A DNA stretch of 64,000 bases from Eopsaltria australis. Lineage: Eukaryota; Chordata; Aves; Passeriformes; Petroicidae. Location: contig JAVTVJ010000012.1 of assembly GCA_034509425.1 (NCBI GenBank), positions 9,707,001-9,771,000 on the forward strand, in the 5' to 3' direction. A program made the translations under genes and the position numbers. This document shows positions 22,291 to 34,500 of the stretch, piece by piece. Within the stretch, counting starts at the first letter, position 1. Every line of letters starts with the position of its first letter. Under the pieces are notes generated by a model, which was not told the origin of the DNA, searched no databases, and saw only the letters and a list, made by a program, of their open reading frames with translations.

Positions 22291-25200
22291 ATATATATGT
22301 TTCATAGTTTGAAAATTAAAAATTTTATAGTTGGAAGGTATAATGCGTGTTGAAGCCACTGGCACTTTGATCTTTTATTTTAATAGGGATGGGGGTTTAT
22401 ATGCCTTGTTCTTAAAATTGTTTGAAACAAGCTTTTTTGCTTTGTTTTTTCCTTACTGGCTTATTTGCTCTCTAGCATTGCTAGGATAGGAAGGATAACC
22501 TTTGGTTTGTCTTTTGAGAACTGGAAGTGCTCGGTGCTGTTTGGGAGAAGGAGTTTACAAAGACTATAATGTGAGCAACTAGGAGCAGAGTAGAAATGTG
22601 AGGTCTTCAATAAAGTGGAGTATTAAATGGGAGAATACAGACTTGGAAAGTTATTACAACACAGACTGCATGACAAAATCAGAAAACTGACTGTTGTTCC
22701 TAGTAAGCTTCGTGAGTTAGTAGAGACTCTGCTCTTTTTCCTTGTACTCAGCTTGAAGGAAGCCCTGATGCTCTCAGCAATGAAACTGAGTTTAGCAGCT
22801 TCCGTTTCTTAATGGTTTAAAGGTTTTCTCTCTGCTGCTACAGCATCCTGGGATGCTGTGGCTCAGAGTTCTGTCCTTTATTGTAAAAACAAAAAGGCTG
22901 GAGACTGACTCCAGGGTTTAGTGAGCCAAGCTGAAGGCAGAAAGCCAATGAGTTTTATGAGCAGCCGACTTGGAGGAGATAAATGCAGAGGAAATGGGCA
23001 GAGAAATATCAGAAACAAGAATTTGTTTCCTGAGTGTATCATGGCTCATCAAGTACCACAGTCTTGGAGGGAAAAAGGGAGATGATCAGGAAGGAAGAAT
23101 GATAATTTATAACCATGGTATTAAAAGTGTTCCTGTTCCAGATGATGGAAATAAAACATGGGAAACATGGTACCAGAGAGCAGCTGAGGGGCAGGCAGGG
23201 TCTTGCACTGAAGATGTCCAACTCTTACAATGCTGACAGCTTTCCCAGTGCTTAAAATCCCCTCTTCCCTCCTTCATGCCCAGTTGAGGTGTCCTCCCTT
23301 CCTGCCACATCACCTCCTGGAGTAGAAGTGCACCCCATTAGACATCAGACAGTTTGTCACTTCTAGCCTGTTCTCCCATGGCCCCCACATACCAACCTGA
23401 TTTAACCCTAATTTAGAAACATCAAAACCCAGAGGAATTCCATTACAAAACACTTTGTTAAAAGAGTAAAGCTTGAGTGCTTGGTTTTAGCAGGGTCCAG
23501 CAAATACTCATAAAACAATATTACACTTTCTATATAAACATTCTGTGCCTTAAAAAAAGCGAGAAGTCTGGAAACAAAGGAATTCAGCCACTTCTCTACC
23601 GCCATAACATCTTTCATCACTCACTATCACTCCAGCCAACTTAAACTTTGCCAAAATATATGCCAGTCTCAAAATAATAAATTACTAGCAGTTTATAACA
23701 TCTAAACTCTCTGTTTCCTAGTCAGGGGTCTGTTTTCAATAGACCATTGCAGACTCAAATATTACAGCAATTCTCACCAAATAAAAAAAAGAAGACTGTG
23801 AATGTCAGGTTTTTACAGCATGAAAGTTAAAAATGTAAACTTGCAACTGCTGCATATATTCATGCTCTTTGAGGCCAGGACTCCTCAAAAGCAGACAGAA
23901 TTCCAGGTCTGTTCAGAGAAAGATTCTTTATTCTACCCCACTGCCAATGATTTTCTAACATGAAGAGTTTTGCCATATGGTTAATGGCCAGTGTCCTGAC
24001 CAGCACCAGTGGAGGGCACAGACCCTGGGTGTGTGTGGCTTCCCTCCAGCTCTGCTTGCTCAGGCTGGCAGAGTTGTTCTCTCACCAGGCAGGGAAGGGA
24101 CAGCTCTTTGCCTCTCCTGTCTGTCAGCTGTCACGTCTGTTTGAACACAGGTCCTCAGCAGAAAGACTGCCCTCCACTATGGGTTTGTACAGCACCTGTT
24201 GCCAGTGCAATAACTGGAATAAAGGTAAAAGAAAGCAGATATGGCAATAATCTTTGATACAGATCACAATGATTGGGAAGGAGAAGCTATTCTGACAAAT
24301 GAACAAACTGATTCATGCTAGTTGGGTTAGGGGCCAGAGGGAGTAGAATAGGTCTTATCATCTGGCTTATTTGACTTTGAGATATTTTTAGGGAATTGAC
24401 TTTTTTGACACAGACAACAAAATGTTATTTCACCCAAGAGTTTCCTGGATCCCACAGAATCACTTTTCAACAGGTGATTTTCTGACTACAGTAACTTTGT
24501 TAAAAATAATTACACTTCTTTTGAGAACCTGGTCACCCACCATCACTGAGTGTAATGTCCAGGGCCATTCATATGAGCTCTCTCCTCTTCAGTTGGGGGC
24601 CTGTATTCATATTTACTTTTTTTTTTTTTTTAGCCTTCAGAAGAGCCAACTTTTATTGTCTCATAAAGGTGATATCAGCACCAGCAGAACTTGCATGTTA
24701 ATTTTTCTCTGTCTAGAGCTGGCAGAACAATATAGAGCTGGCAGTTTGTGGTCATGCAAATTCTCCAGTCTGGCTTATTCAAAGAATATGCTACTGAATA
24801 TCTTCCACAGCATGTAGCTACATTAGAACACAATGAAAATGTCATAACATAAAGATGTTAAAAAAAAAAAAAAGGAATAAAAGTATGCCCTAATGTTATT
24901 CAATCCTGACACGCATTATTGTCAAAATAAATCTCTATCCTGGATGGACAAATCCCTCAGCTGGTGTTAATCTGCATGACTGATGCCTTTCAATGAAAAG
25001 ATAACAAGTGTCCTTAGAATTTTCCCTGTGTATGTGTGAAGCACTGCACATGTATCTGTACATAAGAGAATTTACAGAAGCTACAGAAGTGGTGGTGTGG
25101 CTCTGCACTTGGAAGTCAAAGAGCTGTGAGACAATACAAGCAAATTCTGTTTCCTCATCTGACACAAGTCCAGACAAGTGATTTACACCCATTACATTTT

Positions 25201-27753
25201 GTTGTTTTAAGTCTTTGAACCAATTTTGAATAGCTCAACCCAAAGCAGGTGCTACGCAGGAAGACTGAGGCTGATGGCCATAATTAGGCTTTTGGAGATT
25301 CTGTAGGAAGCCTGCCCAAGAAAGGAGACACATGCTGAAGGGTCAGTGCCACAGGGAGTGCAATGATCCAGAGGTATTTGTGTGAGGATGTCAGTGATAG
25401 GTGCTGCTATCTGCACCTGCCTCTTTCCTCACCTGTATCAGTGCAGAGTGCAGCTGAAGTTTTTTACTGTGCACATGAGACGTGGAAATCTCACCTATTC
25501 CCATTCTTAGCTCAAACTTCTGAGAACCCTCTAGTGGTTTGCAAACTGATCCCCCTTGGTAACTCAGCTAATACTGGTGAAGCCACAGGAGGGAGAGTTT
25601 GGGTACAACATTTACACCAGGAAGTAAATAGTGATGCAGTAACCTCAATGTAATAATTGAGGAATGTATCTGAGTAGCGAAGGAATCTCTAGGAAACACT
25701 TCAGCAATCAAAAACTCCTGAAATATTCAATCTCTTTCAATTCCCTTTCCCATACCCCAGAGGTCACTTGTTTTCCCTTTGGGATTTGCCCTGGACAAAT
25801 GATCTCATTATGGTCATGCACTGCAAGCACATGCTGAGTGAACTCCACTTGTTCTCTGGCACTACTTAACATTTTTCATTTTGCTTTTTGGAGATCAGTT
25901 GTAGGCTATTTGCCTTTTCTAGGGCCTGACTGATCCATTATTTTCCCATCATGTTCTTCTGCATCCACCACCTGTGCAAGCTTTTCATGTGTTTCACTGG
26001 AGATGCAGGCACTGCCATGTTCTAAGCACCCTTACAGCAAAGTATTAGGTGTGAATGGCTAAAGGGATTGCCCAGCCTGCTGATACAGCCTGGCTTCATG
26101 TATAGGATTTTAAAAACCCCACAATTCCTCAGTTTTGAAGGTGAAAGATGCTCTTCTAGGTCCTGATTTTCTCCGGAAATGGCATCTGTTATCATGTTGG
26201 CTTGATAGTCTCAAGGCTTTTTAAGAAGTCTGATAAGGACATGCTTATGCAATACATCCTTAGGCTTTACAAACCTTGGATGAGGTTTTTCCAATTTGCA
26301 AACAGAGTATGTGGCCCAAGTCAGAAAGAGTTCAATGTGATCAGCACTGCGCTGAAGCCAGTGATCACTAAACACCCCACCTTAGGTCTGGATTTAGGCC
26401 ATTTTTATTTTAAGTCTCAAATCTCAGTGTCAGTGGTATAAATGTGAGCAGATATGTATTATTTTTAGCGTAGAGCTGAAAGCTTCTTTCCTAGAAATAA
26501 ATAATAGTATGATTGCAGTATCTCTTTCTTTGTGGGCACTATCTTTGGGTTCTTTGAGATTTCCTGAGATAACCTTTAACATTTCATAATTTCTTCCGGT
26601 ATTTCAGGACATTCATTGATATGTTTCTATGAATGATTCCTCACTCCTGCTCTTCAAAGGCCAGCCCAGGCATTAGATTCTGTTTTGTTAAAACGTGAAG
26701 CTACACCCAAGCCTCTGCATAGCCACATCATTCATAGGAATTGTTCCTCTCTGTAACCTGTGAGGGATCATGTTGACTTCCCTGAGATGCTGCAGTGTTC
26801 TGAGTAACTCATGTGCATGTCTTTGTCCAGACTGGGACCTTAGTCCTGAGATTTTTCATCAGCAACTTGCTGCACATGCTCTCCAACCAACATGTGAAAC
26901 CATAGCTACAAAGGTTCATTTTTGACAAAAATCTTGAAAGCATGGTATTTCTTGGCTGCCGACACAAAATGCAAACACAATTCAAAAATCCAGGACCAGA
27001 GTTCCCGTCTTCATGAGAAATTCATGTTTTTCAGAAACATTTTGGTCAGTAAACTTGCTTTGTAGATTATGTGAAATGCAAACAAAAAGGAAGAAGGCCT
27101 GCCAAGATTACACAGATTTGTTATTAAAATCAGTATCCCCAAGAATACCAGAATATAATTCATCATTTTAAAATATTCCTTTGGACCCTGACATCTGATG
27201 CCATTCAAGCAGGGCAGGGGGACAGAAAAGCTGACTACTTCCAAAACAACATCAGCTGCTCCACAGAGATGTCTGGGCTCATACAGTGACCAGAAACACC
27301 TGCTAGCCCAAGCCTACACTCCAGGTCAGTGAGGAAGAAACAAAGCTCATAGAGACATAGAGCTGAAGGAGAGGTAATTTCACTGACTTCTGAATGATAT
27401 CAAGTGGAGATTTACAGCATAATGTCTATAAAATTACTCACTGCATTTAAACATCTGCAAAAATGGAAAATTTTAAATTACCAAAATTGAAAGCACCACG
27501 CTGTTACCTACCACACACATACTACCAGCAGGAAGCTTTAGTGTATCCCTGTGTCATTCCTCAGGGTTGTGCTCACTTGGAATTACCCAGTCTGATTTGG
27601 TTTGAGTTGACAATGCTGTAAGTGACAGCATTTGGTTGACAGCAGTTTAGTCAGTTAGGTGTAAGAGAATTACAGAGGGATAAAACTACAATTGAACCAG
27701 AAAGTTAATAAAAAAGAGCTTGCTGATTAGTTAACCTTCAGTACTTTGGTTAA

Positions 27754-27779
27754 CTATGTCAATGATGTCATTGACATAG
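27754..27779. repeat. Perfect inverted repeat, 12-bp arms with a 2-nt centre
   Basis: CTATGTCAATGA, TG, TCATTGACATAG. Each arm contains TGTCA/TGACA, the core of TALE-class (MEIS/TGIF) homeodomain sites, so a paired binding site is conceivable. There is no other evidence of function. Confidence 0.8.
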
Positions 27780-30700
27780 ACAAAAATAATCAACCAGAAA
27801 CACAAAAAGTTAAAAAACAGATTATCTCCTTAGAAAGATAAGTGCCCATGTAGCCTATAAATAGCTTTGAAATTAAGACATCCCAGACAACATCTGGAAA
27901 AGGAAGAATTCACTCCCTGACCTCTAGCATCCTTGTCTCCCACAGCAGGATTAAGCACAGTTGATCCTTATCAGGATACAGACACAATGGCTGTTTGATA
28001 GTTGAGCCAAGTAAGAGGCACGCATGGCCAGAGGCAAGGGGGAGACACACCAAGATAATGTAAAAGTCCTAAAGGATCCTCTCGGTGTGCAGGATCTCTG
28101 AGACAGATCTCTCTTGCTGTATGAAGCACTTTAGCTCTGCTTGGGAAATATTAACAGTCACTCCAATAAAAATGGGGGGAGGAGGGGCAGCAGTCATGTG
28201 TTTGAATGCAGAATCAGTTGTCAAAAAAAATGATGCCCAGGTCAATCTGTCACCTGATGAGATGCACTGGATACCAGAAACCTCTAAGTACAATTTTAGG
28301 TATAGCACATATAGTACCACGTTACACCAAGAGAGAGGACTCATTGCCCAGCTTGAAGGATGCTCCTTAGTGTTGCTGCTTAAACAGTCATTTCCCTAAC
28401 TCTTACTTGCAGGCTGTCTGGATTAATAAACATGCTATATTTTAAAGTATTCTTTTCTTTTTTTTTTTATAGAATAATTTTATACTGTAATTTTAAATGG
28501 ATAGTTTCAATGTCCTCATCCTGTCCCTTTAGCCTATGACCATTAGTTCATTTCTAGCAGAAAATGAGTTTTAAGTCTTGCATTGCTCTACAGCTCGTGA
28601 ACAAATTGCTTTGAATAAACCAATAGGGACTATTTTAAAGTTTTTTAAAAAATAAATACTGTGCTAACAAAAATTATAATTGAATTCTAGCTTATTTTTA
28701 TCATTAACTGGTTTAATGGTGCTCATACAAGATCACTGCAAGTATTCATGACAGAATTATGTAACTTCTTTGGAAAGCAAGGTGAATGAGGATCAGTGAT
28801 ACTGGTACACCTACTGGTCAGAAACATTAGTAACATACAGGCAGTAGTAGAGAAAACTTCAAAGCAAAATACAATTAATTTTCAAGAGGCCAATTTTCTT
28901 TCACAGTTTTTACGTAGTACTGTTGCCCTTACTTTGAGGTACATGTGCGTATTTCACCTTCATTTCCTGATGGGTTTATGTGTGATAAGGCTCAAATTTA
29001 CATTTTGTGTAATACTACTTTATCTGTACTAGGAGCTTGATGTATCTGAGGCATTTCTTTCCCCTGCAATTCTGCTGAAGATTGAAGCAGGTCACTCTTT
29101 CTGAGGGTGGGGATGGCTCCCTTGCCCAGCTCCCCCTCAAGCACCAGCCATGCTTTATCCAGGACATGTTTGGAGGGTGTACAGGCTGCATGCCTTGGAA
29201 GTGTTCCCAGAGAACCCCAAGAGATGAGCTCTCCTCCCAGCCTGACATGGTGCCATACCCCTCTCCCAGTTGTCCTGGGTCTCTGGAGCCAGTGAAGGCA
29301 GGGGTTTGTACAGTGACCGTGAGGCTATGGCCAGAATTTGGCTTCCAACTGGCAGAATAAACTTGTCTCCATAACAAGTAGTGTTAATATAAGATAATTT
29401 AGACTGAACTGGTTTCCTCATATATAAATCATTAACCAGTGGCTAGTTCTCACTCCCACCTGCACTACGTATCTTATGACTTCAGTACAACAAAGGCTTT
29501 TCCATCCACATGACACTCAATGACCCATGCCTAATGAGGTCTGAGTTTGTTGGTTGGGTCTGTGTTCTGCAGGTGGAATGTTCTTATTTCAGCAATTTGC
29601 AAGGACAGCCAAAACTGGCTCTGGTTTGCTTTGCAGAAAGTGAAGGAACTTATGTCACACAGTTCGTCTCTCACATTCTTATCACTCAAATAAGTGGCTG
29701 CAAAGTGAGGTAGGTAATACGCCATTCACTGGGCTTGTGATGATTTACAAGGCTCTCAGAAAGCTGATATGCACTCAAAGGAAGTGCCGCTCATTTCCAG
29801 TATCACGAGGACGCGTCATTTCCCTTCACTGCACTGCACACGCATTCATTCTGAATCACATGCTCAAGAAAAATTACACTGCAATGAGCACACATGCAAA
29901 CTCAAAGAGGAGAGGCCAAGTGCAGGAATGCTGAGCTGGAAAATTTCAGGAGAAGAGAACAACTCTCTAGAACTACTCAAAGAAAATGAGAAAGGAGGTG
30001 TGACCCTTGATCAAAGACTTCTGGTTCTACAGTCCACTCTGGGGTGCCCTGGTTGAAGTGGCCTGATGAGTGAAGGTAACAAGGGGCTGCTTTTCCACTG
30101 AATGTGGCAGAGAATGGACACTTCACAAAGCACATGCTGCTCTGACTTTGCTGTTGACATACAGCTGAAGTAGCCCAATATGGGGTTTCCACACCTGAGT
30201 CACTTTATCTGTCTTTCTCTAGTTGTTTAGAATTTGATTTTTAGGTTGTTATTACACATGCTGCCATGTTCGTCTGACATGGGGTTGCACATGGGACTGA
30301 ATAGTGTGATCCTCTCCCCTTTATTTCTCCTTTCACAATGCAAGACCAATCTGTTCTGACAGTGTCCTCCCAGCCAAGGGGCTCCCAGATCTGTGGATAA
30401 GGAAATGGTCTCTCCAAAGCTGACTCACAAATGCGGACAAACCTGAAGTAGCTTGTACTTAATCTGTCAGTGTAATCCAGCCAGCTGGTAAAGGACACTG
30501 CACTGCTGGAGAGATGGGGTTTTGCTGGGCTATAAAACTGACACCCTGCAGGGATTTAACCTCCTGTTGCACTTCCTTAAGGATAAGTTATGAATTGTAT
30601 TTCCTTGAGAAGTCCCATGGGCTGTGTTCTGTGTGCCAGAACTCCTGCCTTCTCCTCCCTCTCTGTTTTTGGTGGCACCAGTTCCTGCTTAGGCCTGTGA

Positions 30701-31449
30701 GTACTGCTGAAAGTTGTTAAACTGTCCTTGGTGTCAGCCTGCATATAACCAAATCAGTGATGGAAAAAATGAGCCTACCTGTTTTTTCCAGGAAGTCAGA
30801 TAGCAGTTCCCTGTCTCATACAGGTGAACACTTTCTCACGCTAGTAACTCATTAGCACAGCAAGTGTGATCTCAGCTCTTTCACAATCACGTTTATAGTC
30901 TGTGCCACTGTTTGTAAGGACTGTTCTGAATGGCAGCTGGTTGCTGATCTTTAACAGCACTTCTGCATTCCCTGTTTTATTCCTCCTTTCTTGGGCTCTG
31001 GCACAGTTCAGTCACCATACCATTCCAAAATCATCATCAGGACCCCTAAAATCCAGTACTGAAACACATCCTCCATCTGCCTGCTAATGAAAATCCTTGT
31101 CACTCACAGGATCACCATGTCAGTTTAAGCAAAGGAACAGCCACAGCTTTGGCTGAGAAGTGTTTGGTTAGGTTTTCTGAGATCTTGAAGAACTAATTTA
31201 ATAAATCCTTGCTTGCTTGTATGACTGCACCTCCCATCTTATACCTCACTTTTCATTATGTCCCCTGGATACAAATGCACGTGGTTTTAATGTGAAGTTA
31301 AATAGTTGAGCTGCAGTGAAATAATTAACCCTTCACCCTGGAATTCCTTGCTACCATACAATCTAGTTTTTATAGAGCTAAGAGTTAAAGCAATAGTGAC
31401 AAGTGAAAATACTTGAGGCAAGTGGGTATTTGCTCACCATGGAAAGCCA

Positions 31450-31535
31450 GCCTGAGTCATACATATATAAACTCGGGCTTGGGGAGTACAGATAAATAGC
31501 GTAGCAAAGATTTGTTTGTGTCCCACAAACAAATA
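31450..31535 (+). promoter_or_regulatory. Candidate regulatory module: AP-1 site, TATA box, forkhead palindrome
   Basis: A consensus AP-1 element TGAGTCA (31453-31459) is followed 5 bp later by TATATAAA (31464-31471). About 40 bp further lies a perfect palindrome ATTTGTTTGTG-TCC-CACAAACAAAT (31510-31534) with forkhead-like TGTTTGT on both strands. The motifs are visible, but activity is inference. No downstream exon or open frame marks it as a gene promoter. Confidence 0.3.
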
Positions 31536-34500
31536 TTTGTACCTACAGTTAGTGGTGCTGACTCAGGATTCTTGAAAATAATATCTCAAGAAAATACTGT
31601 AAAGAATAAATAACCTGCAGTTTTCAACTGTTAAACTTCCTGGTAAAACACTGGTTTGTGACACCTGCACCCATCCACTGAGCTGTACCAAGATGTAACC
31701 CATTTCAGTCCGTTTGGCAGAGCAGTCTCTCAGGGACTGTATGTTCTCTCCCCTCTGAATATTTTTGTACGTAACAAAACAGAGGTTAAATATGCAAATC
31801 CTCTGTTTGCGGTGAGAGTGCATCCTTACTCTTGCCCCACAATCCCTACTGATATCAGCAAGGGCTGTGGCTATAGCACATTTACCTCCCAGTGATTCTG
31901 GGTGCAGGGCTGAGGAGCAGAGTGCTGTATACTGGTGTGTTTGCCTGGGAACAGAGCAAAACAACCTGCAGCTGGGTTAAAATGCTAATATTAGGGTCGA
32001 GCAGGCTGGTAACTTCTGCTTCTAGTTATGTCATTTCTTAAATAGCTTTAAGTACCTTGCCTTTCCTGGAGGGATGTGCCCAAAGCTCCAGTTTGGAGGT
32101 CAACGTGTGCTCTCCTTTTGAACCAAGCAATTTTTGATGGAAGAAGAGCATTCCAGCTTCTGTGAGTGACCAGTCTCTGGCCTCCATGGATCTTCTTCCC
32201 TGCTCCCTCACTTCAATGAAGTCAGCAGGCTTAAAACTGCAGTGATTTCTGCAATGGCTTTTTGTCATCACTCCCTTTCAGCAAGGTAAATGAGGTTTGC
32301 TTTCAACTGAAAATAGACGACAAAAAAAAGTTTTTTACAACTGGAAGCAATAAATTATTTTGTGCTTTTGGACCTTTTTTTTGACTCAGTCCCTTTCAGA
32401 AAGAACCTTTTGTGTGCTTTCCTTGCTCCGTGCGCGGGTGACACCTGGCTGGCCTCTTCTTCCTGGGGACAGGAACATCTGCTCATCCTTGGGCAGGCCT
32501 GTGTCTGCTTTTGGGAGACAGGCCAGCCCTGAGGCTCTGAGCAGGCTCTAGAGAGATGATGGTGTGAAAATACAGGGCAGGGCAGCAGCACCTGGCCCTG
32601 AGGTCCCAAAAAGAGATGGGAGAGGAAAGCGCCCAGGCAAGTGTTTGCCCTTTGCTTGGACAGGCAGGGACCCAGGCCCTGAGGAGGCTGGGAGGACAGG
32701 GCAAGCTGCTTCCTCTCCCCTCTTCCACACTGAAAGAGGCATTTCTGGGCAGTATCACAAGCAAGTGGGACTGTGACAGTGTTTGGGGAGAAACCCCAAA
32801 GTACCCCACGAGGTGGCATGATCCCAGCCTAGATGGAGAGCACATCCTTGGGAGACTGGGCTTCACAAACAGCCCAGGGAGCATTCCCCAGGTAGGGAAA
32901 GGGCTGTGCCTATGAGGTTTTCACTGGCATGAGTAAGAGAGGGGAGAGAGGATAAAGTGCAGGAGTGACAGTCTCCAGCTTCCCCCCAGCCCAGCTCCAG
33001 CCCCAGGAAGGTGCCTGATGCCTGCGGCTGGGGATGCTGCCCTGCTCACTGCCTGGGGGTGCACAGGGGTGGCCTGGCTTCCTACTCAGCCCTCAGCTTC
33101 CCCAGCTACTGAGGCTCCCTGCCAATTCCCTCCTCACTCTCTTCATAGAGCAGGGGCATATGAAAATACAGATGTGCTTTTAAGCCATTTCCTGCATTTG
33201 GACTTCTCCCTTCAGTCCATTTCTAACTGCAGCATTTAAGCCCCATAGATTTTCACTGCTAACTGGTCACAGCTAGCATTCCTTGATGTGTTTTTAAATC
33301 AGATGAAGTGAAAGAGTTCTGTAAGATCTATTATGTCTCTGGCTTGTAAAATACAATAATTTCTTACTAGGTTACACTAATATTTCGTAATTCATTCTTA
33401 ATATTATTCCTCAATAAAGCTCTGCGCAAACAATCTATCCCAAAGGAGGAACTTCTGCCAGATCCCAGATGTCAAACACATTTTCTTCAAATGCAGGAGT
33501 TCGTGACCTTTTATGTTTGTTAACGTGACGCCATGGAAATTATTTATAATAAATAAGCATATTTCAGAGTCAGGTGTTCCACGGGCCCTTTTTCAGTGAA
33601 TCAACAGCGTTTCCTGAAACAGGTCTTTCCTGTTTTGTTGTATAGGTTTTTTTCCCTAACAATGAAGGTTTGGGAACAATTTGAAATCCTGTTATTGAAC
33701 CAAGGCAAACTACAGCACTGAAAGGTAGACAGGAACTTTTAAGATAACTCATCTTTCATATCTTTCCTGAAATCAGCAGCAGATAAGCTTCTAACTTTCT
33801 CTTTTATACTGAACCCTGAAAAATGCAATTTTTAAACTGCAGACTGTATAAATAAATTTTTTTACAGCACCAAATCAAAGGGGAAACTACTGGAACTGTT
33901 TGGATCTAAATGATACATTTGATACACCAACTGATTTTTGCAGGTAGCAAGCTCATTTTAAAGCTCGGCTAGAACCACCTACCCACAATCTTCTAGGTAT
34001 AAGAGCTCTAGAAAATATCTGAAGGTGTCAATATGCTGATAACATTTAATCTTATCTTTTTTCAGTAGATGTGACAATGTCCTCCCAAACCTGTGCCAGA
34101 TTAAGAGCATCAGGCTCTTAATGGAGCCAGGCAAGAGAAGGATGTGATTAGAAAACACTGCAAGGAGTAAGCCTTGGCTGTTTCATCCTCTTCCCAACTA
34201 CACATAAAGGTTTATTATGCCTCCTGAGTTTATTGGATTCATTACCATGGATTCCTGGACACTAGCAGCAGCAACAAATGCCTCCTGAGGAGGAAACAGA
34301 ACCGTTTGCTCCTGCATCCACAGTTACCCCTGTTCATCACTCTGGGCTGAAGCTGATGGCCTGTCCAGAGCAGCACCCTTGTGCCTCAGTGATTATCCAC
34401 CCTGGAACCTTTCCTTGCCTTTGGACAGTTCAGGGCTGGCAGCCATTTACAATGTTAAAGGCCACTGTGCAGCACAGAAGCAACTGCTGCAGCTCATGCA

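Noticed and set aside
32355..32884. Minus-strand open frames of 154 and 133 residues in the intergenic region
   Set aside because: Low-complexity Pro/Ser/Cys-rich translations in two frames at once, with no family resemblance or promoter/poly(A) context.
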